Shown here piece after piece: positions 26,039-34,705 of a stretch of DNA of 64,000 nucleotides. Source of the DNA: Hyphococcus luteus (lineage in GTDB: Bacteria > Pseudomonadota > Alphaproteobacteria > Caulobacterales > Parvularculaceae); NCBI RefSeq assembly GCF_002943565.1, contig NZ_PJCH01000016.1, positions 62,001 to 126,000 of the forward strand. The letters run 5' to 3'. Below the pieces are notes generated by a model. The model saw only the letters and a list, made by a program, of their open reading frames with translations, did no database searches and had not been told where the DNA came from. How positions within the stretch are numbered: the first letter of the stretch is position 1; each line of letters starts with the position of its first letter. A program made the position numbers and the translations under genes.

Positions 26039-26493
26039 TCGGGATGCGTTTTCTTCTCGCCCTTCTTCTCGCAATTGGTGCGCTTGCCATCGCAAGCCCC
26101 GCGCATGCCGGCGCCGACATCGAAATATTCACGACAGCCGATTACGAAATCGTCCTGCCCTCGCCCTGGGCCCCCTATACCCAAGCCGGCTATCGCGTTG
26201 TTGTGTTCAAGCTCGACGATTTCGACCGCATCGCCGAGGAACTAAGCGCCGGACTGCCGGCGGACCCGGCGCGCGCCAAGGCTGAAGCAAGAGCACGGTT
26301 CGCCGCCAATGGCGACGCCTTGCGCCGGCGCGCTCGGCGCGTCTCCGTCGGACTTGAGCGGGCCTTTTCGCTCAAGCTGACGCATGTCCCGGCCATCGTC
26401 TTCAACGCTGGCGAGGCCGTTGTCTATGGCGAAACCGATGTTGCGCGGGCGATCGCTGCCTTTGAACGCGCCAAGGAGACCGGCCGTGAATAA
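26035..26493 (+). CDS. ICE transfer protein PFL_4709 family (TIGR03757, DUF1525)
   Basis: A 152-residue exported protein with a signal peptide ending PAHAG. The mature part, IEIFTTADYEIVLPSPW then RVVVFKLDDFDRIAEELS and HVPAIVFNAGEAVVYGETD, fits the DUF1525 family and looks like a thioredoxin fold without the CxxC pair, comparable to TrbC-type proteins of F systems. It is likely periplasmic. The start overlaps the ATPase stop (ATGA). Confidence 0.83.
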   Translation: MIGMRFLLALLLAIGALAIASPAHAGADIEIFTTADYEIVLPSPWAPYTQAGYRVVVFKLDDFDRIAEELSAGLPADPARAKAEARARFAANGDALRRRARRVSVGLERAFSLKLTHVPAIVFNAGEAVVYGETDVARAIAAFERAKETGRE

Positions 26494-27529
26494 GCGCGTT
26501 TGCATTTTGTTGTACGTTGCGGCGATTCTGGCCGCATCGCCTTTCGCTCAGCCGGCAGCGGCCAGGGACTCGATCACGACGCCGGAGATCGTCGCCGCCT
26601 CGTCGAATTTCGGCTGCATGGAATGGCGGATCTCTGGAGCGTGCTTCTGGCTCGATTGCGGCATTACGGCCTGTTCCGTCGAAGTTTCGATCAAGGTCAG
26701 CCATAGAAGCCCATCCCTTGTTGTCAGCGCTTACGACACGGCAGGCGAAAGTCCGTGGGTCGAGACACGCGCCTTGTACGCCGCCGCGCAGCTCACCGCT
26801 CATAAGACGCAATATGCGGCGCAGGGCGTCAATATGAACCGCGAGATGCCCGGCGGCAAATTCGTCAACAACACGAATCCGAACCGCGAGGACACGCATT
26901 TCAAATCGGCCGACGTCATCGGGGGGCCGGGCAATATCGCGACCATCGCGAGCGGTTTCGGATTGCCGCTCTTTTGTCCGATGACGGATATCGCCCCGCT
27001 CGCGCCCTATTTCCTGTCAGGCATTGATGCGATCGCCTGGACCACGGGGACGACGGAGCTCATCTACGCCGCGAGTTGGGTTCCGGGCTTAAGAGAAATC
27101 GGCGACCGCTCGCTCACGAACCCGCTCGGCAACACATGGGGGCCGCTCTTTCCGCGCTTCGGATTCCTGCGCAATCCGGACGACGTCAAATCCGGCGCCG
27201 TCATTGCGCAGCGCGCCGCCGACATCGTCTACAAATCCGGGCAGCCGCACATTTATATCCGTGTCGGCAATCTGCCTGGCCGGCCCGACGGCGGGATGCG
27301 CGTCTGGGAGCCTGGCGAACTGCGCGAGAATGATCCCGACAATTCGGTCTGGCAAATGCTTGTGCCGCTGACGGAAGACGAATGCGAAGCGTTCGGCGTC
27401 GACGACCGGCTCAAAGCGAACGCCTGGTCCGACGGAAAGTTCGACAAGGCCGATTACACATTCAATTTGTGGCGGCCTTATTCCTGTTGCGAGGATGAGG
27501 GGATCTTCATCACCAGCATCGACTTTTAG
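26486..27529 (+). CDS. ICE transfer protein PFL_4710 family (TIGR03756), TraU-like
   Basis: A 347-residue exported, cysteine-rich protein resembling TraU, which helps form mating pairs. After the signal peptide (ending PAAARD) come the conserved NFGCMEWRISGACFWLDCG and the later GLPLFCPMTDIAPLAPYFLS; the C-terminus ends with WRPYSCCEDEG. The cysteines are probably paired in the periplasm. GTG 26486 is chosen: AAGGAGA lies just upstream, it gives a proper signal peptide, and it overlaps the previous gene by eight bases. Confidence 0.87.
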   Translation: MNKRVCILLYVAAILAASPFAQPAAARDSITTPEIVAASSNFGCMEWRISGACFWLDCGITACSVEVSIKVSHRSPSLVVSAYDTAGESPWVETRALYAAAQLTAHKTQYAAQGVNMNREMPGGKFVNNTNPNREDTHFKSADVIGGPGNIATIASGFGLPLFCPMTDIAPLAPYFLSGIDAIAWTTGTTELIYAASWVPGLREIGDRSLTNPLGNTWGPLFPRFGFLRNPDDVKSGAVIAQRAADIVYKSGQPHIYIRVGNLPGRPDGGMRVWEPGELRENDPDNSVWQMLVPLTEDECEAFGVDDRLKANAWSDGKFDKADYTFNLWRPYSCCEDEGIFITSIDF

Positions 27530-27540
27530 GAAACGACGCC

Positions 27541-28887
27541 ATGCGCATACCCTTACGCCTATTGATCACCGTCGCCGCCACGCTGCCACTCGCCGCAAAC
27601 GACGCGCTTGCGCAGCAGCCCGTATCGGGCTCCGGCGAATGGTATTACGCTATCGGCGGCGCCGAACCGGTAAGCGCGGCGCCCAATGCGACGGTTTTCA
27701 CGGCGGAGATCACCGGCTCTGACGGCTTGCGACTGCCCAACGCCTGCACCTCGCTCGACCCGGTGGTGTCGGTGTCGAATATCCTCGACGACATCAAGGA
27801 CGGCGTCGACCAGTTCGAATCCGCCATGGTGCTCTCGGCGAACAACGCCATCGCCGCGCTGCCGTCGATCGTCCTGCAGCGCGCCCTGCCGGGCGTCTAC
27901 GATCATTTCCAGAACGCCCTCATTCGGGCTGAGGCCCAGGTCGATATCGCGGTGAAATCCTGCCGGGAGATGGTCGACGACGCCGCAACCGGTCAGGATC
28001 CTTTTCGCGACTGGGTGAAAGTCTCCCGCCGCAACACCATGCGCGCCGAGATCTTAACGCCGGGCAACGATCCTGTCAGCGCGGCGGAAAACGTCGATCT
28101 CGCCAATGGCGACGACGGCGTGCCCTGGCTGGGCGGCGCGAACGCCGGAGGCGCCGACCAGCCGCCCATTCGCGTCGTCCACGACACGGTGAGAGCCGGC
28201 TACAACATCACCGTGGGCGAGCCGCCCGAGCAGACGGGGCCCCCGGCCGTCGCCGGAACGCCGCGAATTGTCGAGCTGTGGCCCGATCCGATCGCGGCGG
28301 CGGACTGGGGCCAGCAGGTGCTCGGCGATGAAATCATCACGACCTGCCAGGGTTGCGTCCCCGGAACTGTGCCCGGAACCGGCCTCATGCCCCGCTATGA
28401 AGCCGAGAAAGTCGCGCTGCGTCCGTTAATCGTCGACCTTGTTACGGGCGCGAGCGATCCGACGCCGGCGAACCGCCGCGCGGCGTCGGCGTCCAATATT
28501 GAAGTGACGACGCAGCTCATCGGCGCGATCCGGAACATCAGCGACGATCAGGAGCGCGATCTCGCGGTCGGCCGCCTCGTCAGCGACATCGCGACGGCGC
28601 GGACCGTGGAGAAAGCGCTCGCGATCCGGCGCGCGATCATCACCGGCCAGAAAGTCCCGGAAATCTCAGGCGTCCGCGAAGCGCTTGACGCCCAGGCGGA
28701 CCTTGTCGACATCATCGAAAGAGAGATCGACAATTTTCTTTATGAAGACCAGATTCGCGAACGCCTTGTATCGCGAACCGCGCAAATCGTGCTCGAGCGC
28801 GAAGAGAGCCGGCGTCAATTGGCCCGTGACCAGTCGGTCACGGATCCGTCCGATCCCAATCCTTTGATAAACGGGAAGGTCGAATAG
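27541..28887 (+). CDS. ICE transfer protein PFL_4711 family (TIGR03755)
   Basis: A 448-residue exported protein: signal peptide to about residue 24 (ending ALAQQ), a GEWYYAIGGAEPVSAAPN block, and the conserved SLDPVVSVSNILDDIKDGVDQ. Members follow the TraU-like gene in PFGI-1-class elements and occupy the place of TraH in F-type systems, suggesting a role in pilus assembly (inference). The GCVPGTVPGTGLMP region and a long helical C-terminus (residues about 300-440) are visible. Confidence 0.85.
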   Translation: MRIPLRLLITVAATLPLAANDALAQQPVSGSGEWYYAIGGAEPVSAAPNATVFTAEITGSDGLRLPNACTSLDPVVSVSNILDDIKDGVDQFESAMVLSANNAIAALPSIVLQRALPGVYDHFQNALIRAEAQVDIAVKSCREMVDDAATGQDPFRDWVKVSRRNTMRAEILTPGNDPVSAAENVDLANGDDGVPWLGGANAGGADQPPIRVVHDTVRAGYNITVGEPPEQTGPPAVAGTPRIVELWPDPIAAADWGQQVLGDEIITTCQGCVPGTVPGTGLMPRYEAEKVALRPLIVDLVTGASDPTPANRRAASASNIEVTTQLIGAIRNISDDQERDLAVGRLVSDIATARTVEKALAIRRAIITGQKVPEISGVREALDAQADLVDIIEREIDNFLYEDQIRERLVSRTAQIVLEREESRRQLARDQSVTDPSDPNPLINGKVE

Positions 28888-29322
28888 GTGACCGGCAGGC
28901 GGTGCATCGGACGCGGAGGCTTCGCCGCGCTCAGCATCGGCGCCGTCCTTTGCACCGTCGCGGTCATTGGCGCCGTCCTGCACAGCCTCGCGGGCGCCCA
29001 TGGGCTCGCCCACGTTCAATCCTGGACGGAAACTTTTGACGGCGTAATGCGCTTTGTGCGTCCGATGCTTCTGATCTTGGGCGTAAGCTTCTGGCGGCAG
29101 GGCGCGAGGCTTGCCATGCGGCTTAATCTTATCAGCGAATCGTTTGCCGCGCGCGCGACGCGCTATTGGCTGCACTGCGCGCTTTGGATCGCCGTTATCG
29201 AGATCGCCATCGGCCAGGGGCTGGTGTTGTTCGGCGTCTTGCTCGGCGTCCCCCTCTTCGTCGCTTCGCGCCGGCGGCTGATCCCGTTGATCCGAGAAGA
29301 TGCGCAGGGAGAGGACGGATGA
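28888..29322 (+). CDS. Small ICE membrane protein upstream of traG
   Basis: A 144-residue protein starting at GTG 28888, directly after the previous stop. Three hydrophobic segments are visible: one near residues 10-35, one around 50-65 (FVRPMLLILGVSFW) and one near 95-125 (LWIAVIEIAIGQGLVLFGVL). A basic C-terminus (ASRRRLIPLI) follows. The position between PFL_4711 and TraG matches a small membrane protein found there in related elements. It overlaps the traG gene by ATGA. Function unknown. Confidence 0.72.
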   Translation: MTGRRCIGRGGFAALSIGAVLCTVAVIGAVLHSLAGAHGLAHVQSWTETFDGVMRFVRPMLLILGVSFWRQGARLAMRLNLISESFAARATRYWLHCALWIAVIEIAIGQGLVLFGVLLGVPLFVASRRRLIPLIREDAQGEDG

Positions 29323-30956
29323 TCACATTCGATTCCCCCTTGTCTCTATTCACGACGTTGTTCGGCTGGCAATTCTACAATGTCATCTGGGACGTGCTGG
29401 TGGGTACGGGAATCGCTTTCCTTCCCTTTCTTGGGCTCCTTATAACCACGGTCATCGACACGCGAACGGAAGGCGATCTCACCGATAGCCAGTCCAAAGT
29501 AGCGCTTGCGCGGTTGGAAACGCAGCTTCTGGTCATGCTGATCGTCATCGGTTTCGCCGGCACTCCGATGGATCTCACATCCTTTCAGCATGACAACATC
29601 CAGGCGCGTCCTTACGCGAAGACGATTTCCGATCCGGCGCCGGCGACCGTGACGCCGGCGGCGTCAGACTCAACATATGATGCAGTGTTCGGCTGTCCCG
29701 CCGGAGACGCCTCTTGCACCGGCACGGACATTCCCCTTCCCGCGTGGTGGTATGGCGTCGTCGCCTTCAGCGAAGGCTTCAACCGCGCCGTCATCGCCGG
29801 CCTGCCGAGCCTCGAAGGCCTTAGAGATGTCATCGCAACGTCCAAGCTCGCCAATATCGCCGACCCGGCGGTGCAGGCCGAGACGAATATGTTCTACTCG
29901 CAATGTTTTACGCCGGCCCGGTCGAAGCTTCAGGAATTACGGCCCGCCGCCTTCGATCCGCGCGAACTCTGGCTCGGCTCCGCAACGTTCCTCACGCAGA
30001 ACCGGTTCTATCGGCGCGACCTGCGCGCCCGGGTGGCTATAGAAGGATTTCCATACGACGCGAGCCGCGATTTCGAGTGGGAGACGGCGCCGGCGGACGG
30101 CTGGGGCAAACCCACCTGCCGGCAATGGTGGCTCGGCGAGGGAGCGGCCGCCGGGGCGCAGGGCCTCCGCGCCAAGCTCATCGATGAGGTGAACGCCACC
30201 GCCGCCGGCCTGATTCCGGCGATCGCCGCGGCGTTTCCGGGATGGGCGACGCCCGGCGCCGTTGATAATTTCGCGGTGCGCAAACTGATTGAAAACAACC
30301 CGCCCTCCTTTTCGAACGAGGACCTGCTGTTGTCGCGGAACAACTATGCCGGCGTCGGCGGGACCATGCGCACAGCGGCACGGGAACTGGGGCTGGGCTC
30401 GGGACGCCAGGACGTCCTCACCAAGCTTGAAACGATGTTGCTCGCAGCGCCAATGCTTCAGGCGCTGATCAAGCTCGGCATATTCGGGCTGCTGCCGTTT
30501 CTTCTCGTCGCCAGCCGCTACAGCCTGTCGACGCTCATTGTCGGCGCCGTCGCGATCTTCACCGTCTCGTCCTGGTCGAGCTGGTGGTATATGGCGAGCT
30601 GGGTCGATGAGAACCTGATGAAGTCATTCTGGCCCGATGTGAATTATCTCGATACGTTGTTCTCGACCCATTACAATACGAACACCGGCGGTTTGATATC
30701 GCCGGTTGGCGGGACGACGAAGTTCAACCTGCTGAACCTCGTAACAGCCAGCACGTATATTTTCTTTCCCCTGATCTTTTCGACGTTGATGGGGCTCGCC
30801 GGCTATCAAGCTGCCCGCGCCGCGTCGACATTGCAGGTGGCCGCTTCAGCTCCTGCCGTCAACACGGCGGCGACTGGCGCATTCAATGCAGGCAGGAAAG
30901 TCAGCGGCAAAGTTGCTACTGTCGGCCGGGCCAGTGCAGCGAAAATAGGAAAATAG
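29319..30956 (+). CDS. traG: TraG N-terminal family mating-pair protein
   Basis: A 545-residue inner-membrane protein with the TraG_N pattern: N-terminal helices (QFYNVIWDVLVGTGIAFLPF), an integral cytoplasmic loop (RTEGDLTDSQSKVALARLE), a large periplasmic domain, and a C-terminal helix bundle (LGIFGLLPFLLVASRYSLS and following). TraG in F-type systems acts in pilus assembly and mating-pair stabilisation; the ICE version is shorter and lacks the long secreted C-terminal region. ATG 29319 overlaps the preceding stop. This is the last transfer gene on this strand before the defence island. Confidence 0.88.
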   Translation: MITFDSPLSLFTTLFGWQFYNVIWDVLVGTGIAFLPFLGLLITTVIDTRTEGDLTDSQSKVALARLETQLLVMLIVIGFAGTPMDLTSFQHDNIQARPYAKTISDPAPATVTPAASDSTYDAVFGCPAGDASCTGTDIPLPAWWYGVVAFSEGFNRAVIAGLPSLEGLRDVIATSKLANIADPAVQAETNMFYSQCFTPARSKLQELRPAAFDPRELWLGSATFLTQNRFYRRDLRARVAIEGFPYDASRDFEWETAPADGWGKPTCRQWWLGEGAAAGAQGLRAKLIDEVNATAAGLIPAIAAAFPGWATPGAVDNFAVRKLIENNPPSFSNEDLLLSRNNYAGVGGTMRTAARELGLGSGRQDVLTKLETMLLAAPMLQALIKLGIFGLLPFLLVASRYSLSTLIVGAVAIFTVSSWSSWWYMASWVDENLMKSFWPDVNYLDTLFSTHYNTNTGGLISPVGGTTKFNLLNLVTASTYIFFPLIFSTLMGLAGYQAARAASTLQVAASAPAVNTAATGAFNAGRKVSGKVATVGRASAAKIGK

Positions 30957-30964
30957 CGCCGACA

Positions 30965-31195
30965 TTAGCCGCGCAGATCATCTATAGATTTCTCGTCGAT
31001 TACATCAACATCATAGATGCCACCAGCCGTCGGCAGATCAATCGCCTCTCCCGTCTGGTAGTTGAAGAAGCGTTCGTCAACATGTTCAGTTAGCTCCTCC
31101 ACCTCTGCATCACTGCGCAGGAGGTCCTCTATGAGAGTGAAAAAGAATTTGAACATTCCGGCGACTTTCACAATTCGTGGCTCGGTTCTGGTCAA
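30965..31195 (-). CDS. Small acidic hypothetical protein (uncertain)
   Basis: A 76-codon frame, or 63 codons from ATG 31156, on the strand opposite the transfer operon. The product is acidic with a short hydrophobic start (MFKFFFTLIEDLL) and an ordered-looking middle, HVDERFFNYQTGEAIDLPTA. Related ICEs often carry a small minus-strand gene just after traG, which supports a real gene, but I do not recognise this family. Ribosome-binding sites are weak for both starts. Confidence 0.4.
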   Translation of the reverse strand: MTRTEPRIVKVAGMFKFFFTLIEDLLRSDAEVEELTEHVDERFFNYQTGEAIDLPTAGGIYDVDVIDEKSIDDLRG

Positions 31196-31658
31196 TTGCG
31201 CTTTCGTTGAAATAGCCCGATAAGCCCTGATTCCGAAATCGATCCGAAAACCTCCATCTCACAAAATTAACATTGCGCTCAAAGAGGGCGACAAAAGGGC
31301 GAAACGGGAAAAAGTGAAACGGCCCAATGGCTAAGGGACTGTGAATGGTAATGGGCTTATTTGAAAGGGCCCCAAACAAGATTGGGGAAAGGATATCGGG
31401 ATAAAGAATATGCGTGGCCGTCCTGCAATAACCTCCAGCGTCACCACCGAATGAACTAGTTTGACGCGGTCCGGATGCGTTAAACCGCGATTGAACGGCT
31501 ACCCAATGCTCGCTAGCCCTTGATATCGAGCAGGCCATGCATAGCGTCGCCATTAAAGTGGCCCACCCTCGCTTTGATATCATCACATTTAAAATAACCC
31601 CATTATTTTCAACGACTTAATTTCCGCCACCGATCTCTTTCAGCCGTAATATAGCCGT
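31196..31658. other. AT-richer intergenic stretch before the defence island
   Basis: About 460 bases with clearly lower GC than the transfer operon. A 158-codon minus-strand frame (31110-31586) covers most of it but has no recognisable protein features and overlaps the small gene downstream. I see no RNA gene. The composition change fits the junction of a separately acquired island. Confidence 0.45.
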
Positions 31659-31694
31659 TGCAAACTGTCAGAAACTAGGCTATATTTTCTGACA
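31659..31694 (+). promoter_or_regulatory. Promoter with overlapping operator for the AbiE operon
   Basis: TTGCAA (31659-31664) and TATATT (31681-31686) are separated by 16 bases, a good sigma-70-type promoter. An inverted repeat with nine-base arms, TGTCAGAAA (31666-31674) and TTTCTGACA (31686-31694), brackets the spacer and overlaps the -10 box. AbiEi-type antitoxins are known to repress their own operon by binding inverted repeats, so this is the likely autoregulatory site. Confidence 0.7.
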
Positions 31695-31707
31695 TATGGA
31701 GACAGAG

Positions 31708-32295
31708 ATGACCACTGCGGAATCAATTCTGCGATATACGGAGCCCCTGCCCGAAGGCGCGCCGATCGCCGCGAAGGAGCTGTTGCACCTTGGCGAACGC
31801 GCGAGCATCGACCAGGCGCTCTCCCGGCTTGTGAAACGCGGCGCGCTCATCCGCGCGGGCCGCGGCGTCTATACGCGTCCCGTCTCCTCACGTTTCGGCA
31901 AGCGGGCACCCACGCCGGAGAAGTTCATCAAGCAGCTTTCCGCACGCACCGGTGAGACCGTCGCGCCGAACGGCGCGGCGGCGGCGAACATGCTCGGACT
32001 GACCACCCAGAATCCCTCCGCCCTAGTTTACCTGACATCCGGCCGAACGCGATCTCTGTCGCTCGGCGGGCAAAAGGTCGAACTGCGCCATGCGGCGCCT
32101 TGGATGCTGCTACGGCCTTTGGCGAAATCGGGACATGCTGTCCGCGCCCTTGCCTGGATGGGAAAGGAACGTGCAGCCGAAACCACAATGCGCCTCGGCG
32201 GCGCTTTGAATGCGACTGAAAAACAGGAATTGCTCTCCATGCGGACACGCATGCCTGAATGGATGGCGAAAGAGTTGAGCAGCCTTGCCGCCTGA
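31708..32295 (+). CDS. AbiEi-type antitoxin/transcriptional regulator (DUF6088)
   Basis: This 195-residue protein has an N-terminal winged-helix domain (AKELLHLGERASIDQALSRL, then KRGALIRAGRGVYTRP) and a C-terminal AbiEi-like region. It should repress the operon through the inverted repeat overlapping its promoter and neutralise the nucleotidyltransferase toxin encoded next, as in AbiE type IV toxin-antitoxin systems. ATG 31708 has GGAGA six bases upstream; the in-frame ATG 31696 lies only a few bases past the expected transcription start. The end overlaps the toxin gene. Confidence 0.85.
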   Translation: MTTAESILRYTEPLPEGAPIAAKELLHLGERASIDQALSRLVKRGALIRAGRGVYTRPVSSRFGKRAPTPEKFIKQLSARTGETVAPNGAAAANMLGLTTQNPSALVYLTSGRTRSLSLGGQKVELRHAAPWMLLRPLAKSGHAVRALAWMGKERAAETTMRLGGALNATEKQELLSMRTRMPEWMAKELSSLAA

Positions 32296-33331
32296 CGAAC
32301 AGCATCCTCCCTTCCTCTCCCTGCCCGAGCCGGACAAAGCCGAGGCGCTTGCGATCGCGGCTGATCAAACGGGGCGACCCATGCATCTGCTCGAAAAAGA
32401 CGCATGGGTCGTCTGGACGCTGAAGACGCTCTTCGAAGCTCCGTTTGGAGATAAGTTGGTGTTCAAAGGCGGTACGTCGCTCTCCAAAGCGTATAAAATC
32501 ATCAATCGCTTCTCGGAAGACATCGACCTTACTTACAATGTCACCGCTCTCATCCCTGAACTCGCAAGCAATGCTGACGGCTTGCCGAAAAATCGATCGC
32601 AGGCAAACAAATGGACCAAGGAGATCCGACAACGGTTGCCGGAATGGGTATCTGAAACAACGCTGCCAACCATAGGAAAAGCGCTGCAGGAAGATGGCCT
32701 TACCGCAGAGCCGTCAGTAGACGGCGACGCGCTCATTATAAGCTATCCGCCAGCGAGCGCTGGCAGCGGATATGTAAAGCCAGTTGTCCTTGCCGAATTC
32801 GGCGCCCGCTCCACGGGCGAACCCTCAAAGGAAATCGGCATTGATTGCGACGCGGCCCCTGCGCTCCCAATGCTTGCCTTTCCATCAACTACCGTTCGCG
32901 CCATGACCCCCGAGCGGACGTTCTGGGAAAAGGCGACCGCAGTTCATGTCTATTGCGCCGGCGGCCGTAATCGAGGACGCCCCGCTTTCGCGCGCCATTG
33001 GCATGACCTCGGCCGTCTCCACAACGCCGGAACGGCTCAAAGCGCCATTGCAGACAAATCGCTTGCCGCCGCTGTTGCTCAGCACAAGACGCTCTTTTTC
33101 CGGGAGCCGGGGCCGGACGGAGGCGCTATCGACTATAACCTCGCAGTCAACGGAGCGCTTAACCTCATCCCGGACGGAGACCGCCTGAATGAACTTCAAA
33201 AAGACTATGAGGCAATGGTCGCGGATGGCCTTCTACTGAACGACGCCTCGACCTTTGAGGAGTTGTTGAGCATCATCAAAGAAGTCGAAACAATCGCCAA
33301 TTCAGCGCATAAAAAAACATCAGCGACATGA
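32285..33331 (+). CDS. AbiEii/AbiGii-type nucleotidyltransferase toxin
   Basis: A 348-residue nucleotidyltransferase of the AbiEii family. The active-site signature is FKGGTSLSK (GGTS at 62-65) followed by SEDIDLTY with Asp79 and Asp81. Related toxins add nucleotides to tRNA acceptor ends or other targets and cause growth arrest on phage infection. The likely start is TTG 32285, inside the antitoxin gene; an ATG 32 codons later would remove conserved sequence. The start of the next gene overlaps the stop (ATGA). Confidence 0.85.
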   Translation: MPPDEQHPPFLSLPEPDKAEALAIAADQTGRPMHLLEKDAWVVWTLKTLFEAPFGDKLVFKGGTSLSKAYKIINRFSEDIDLTYNVTALIPELASNADGLPKNRSQANKWTKEIRQRLPEWVSETTLPTIGKALQEDGLTAEPSVDGDALIISYPPASAGSGYVKPVVLAEFGARSTGEPSKEIGIDCDAAPALPMLAFPSTTVRAMTPERTFWEKATAVHVYCAGGRNRGRPAFARHWHDLGRLHNAGTAQSAIADKSLAAAVAQHKTLFFREPGPDGGAIDYNLAVNGALNLIPDGDRLNELQKDYEAMVADGLLLNDASTFEELLSIIKEVETIANSAHKKTSAT

Positions 33332-34149
33332 CCGATTTCGAGCCGCCCGATATTCCCCCACTACGCAAAGTGAAAAATGACGGCAGTCCCTATGTCAGGC
33401 AGCCGCAGATCGAGTCACGACTCCCTGAGTTGCTTTCGCTACCTCTGGAAGCGTTTTCAGATCGAGCCCTCATCAAAAACCGGCGCGACCCTGATTACAT
33501 CCCGTCAGAAATCCTGATGCATCGGCTGAGAAGATGCCGTCGGCATAATTCGAATGCTGAATTCGACGCCATATTTTCAATTGTTTCTGAACGCATCAAA
33601 CGCGCCTGCCCCAAGGCCGAAACCCGCATCGAGGACAAGCCCGCGGAAATCTCCCACCTCGCGGCCATCCTGGAACAGACCCTCGACAGATTTACCGAAC
33701 TCGTCCTGCTAGACCGTCAGGATTATGAGGAACGTCTGGACATTTTCGAAGCCGTGTTCGACCGAGCCGTCGTCACCCTCCGACACAGCGCCATTCGAAA
33801 AGTCATGACACGTCAAAAGCCCCTCGCCCCTCTTGAATATGACGAGAGCGGCGATGTTCCTGCTGAGGTCGAGGAGAGTCTGGATTTTCTCGGACCCCAA
33901 TCCCTGTCCCCGGAAGAGGAACTCACTTACCGGTTTCAAGTTCGGGCCGCGATTGACTCTCTCCCGGAGGAAGAAAGGAGAGTTATCGAGATGCAGGAAG
34001 CGGGAATTCAGGACGAAAGCAAAGATGAAGATACCCCCTCGATCTCGCGTATCATCGGGCGCACGCCCAAAACAGTACGCGCCATCCGTAGCCGGGCCAT
34101 CAAAAAACTGAGAGAAAAGCTTGGAATAGAGGTTCACCATGACGTCTGA
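33328..34149 (+). CDS. Sigma-70-like protein (region 4 clear)
   Basis: A 273-residue protein. Its C-terminus is a clear sigma-70 region 4: AAIDSLPEEERRVIEMQEAG, then SISRIIGRTPKTVRAIRSRA and IKKLREKLG, a helix-turn-helix. A helical block around residues 115-170 (RFTELVLLDRQDYEERLDIF) may be a divergent region 2. A long N-terminal extension has no recognised fold. It could direct RNA polymerase to island promoters or act only as a DNA-binding regulator. It overlaps both neighbours, placing it in the AbiE-to-UvrD operon. Confidence 0.7.
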   Translation: MTDFEPPDIPPLRKVKNDGSPYVRQPQIESRLPELLSLPLEAFSDRALIKNRRDPDYIPSEILMHRLRRCRRHNSNAEFDAIFSIVSERIKRACPKAETRIEDKPAEISHLAAILEQTLDRFTELVLLDRQDYEERLDIFEAVFDRAVVTLRHSAIRKVMTRQKPLAPLEYDESGDVPAEVEESLDFLGPQSLSPEEELTYRFQVRAAIDSLPEEERRVIEMQEAGIQDESKDEDTPSISRIIGRTPKTVRAIRSRAIKKLREKLGIEVHHDV

Positions 34150-34705
34150 ATATGATCCAGAAGACGTCCTTTCCGACTTCGCAATGGAACAGCCGCTCAA
34201 TCACGCGGTTCTGCGTGATTATATCTGCCGTTATCCAGAATTAGCGCTCGAACTGACAGATCTCTTCCACGAACTGACTCTGTGCGACCTGGAAGTTCAA
34301 ATCGACGCCGCAACGCTGGAAACCAAATCTGTCAAAGAAGTGACGGCGAAAGGTTTCGCTGCTTTGGACGCAGCCTTCTCCGGCGAGGGTTTAAGAGCAT
34401 TCGCGAAGTCTATCGGTTTGCCGCGCGATTTTTTGTGCGGGTTCAGAGACGCCAAGGTTCGGGTTGAAACCGTCCCTCTCCCCATCCTGTTGGGCCTTGC
34501 TCGTAAGCTCGGCGTTGGTGTCCATATTTTCCTGACCTATCTTCAGTCACGGCCGCAGAATCAAACAGCGCTCGCTTTCAAAGCAGACAGCAAACCAACC
34601 CCTCAGGCCGCTCTGGATTTCGAGACCTTCGTCGGAAACCTGGGACTGACAGAAGCGGAGTCGGCCGCGTTAAAGCGGCTGGGCGAACGAGATGGATCCG
34701 CTTGA
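34139..34705 (+). CDS. HTH-like regulator paired with the sigma-like protein
   Basis: A 188-residue acidic protein of no family I can name. Residues about 77-118 ([18 protein letters not shown] then [14 protein letters not shown]) look like a degenerate XRE-type helix-turn-helix. The C-terminus ([20 protein letters not shown]) is another helical pair. By position between the sigma-like gene and an ImmA-UvrD fusion, it may be an anti-sigma factor or a repressor cleaved by the ImmA protease (inference). GAGG precedes ATG 34139; both ends overlap neighbouring genes. Confidence 0.6.
   Translation: MTSEYDPEDVLSDFAMEQPLNHAVLRDYICRYPELALELTDLFHELTLCDLEVQIDAATLETKSVKEVTAKGFAALDAAFSGEGLRAFAKSIGLPRDFLCGFRDAKVRVETVPLPILLGLARKLGVGVHIFLTYLQSRPQNQTALAFKADSKPTPQAALDFETFVGNLGLTEAESAALKRLGERDGSA

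Noticed and set aside
31110-31586. 158-codon minus-strand frame
   Set aside because: Poor protein character and overlap with the better small-gene candidate at 30965-31195.
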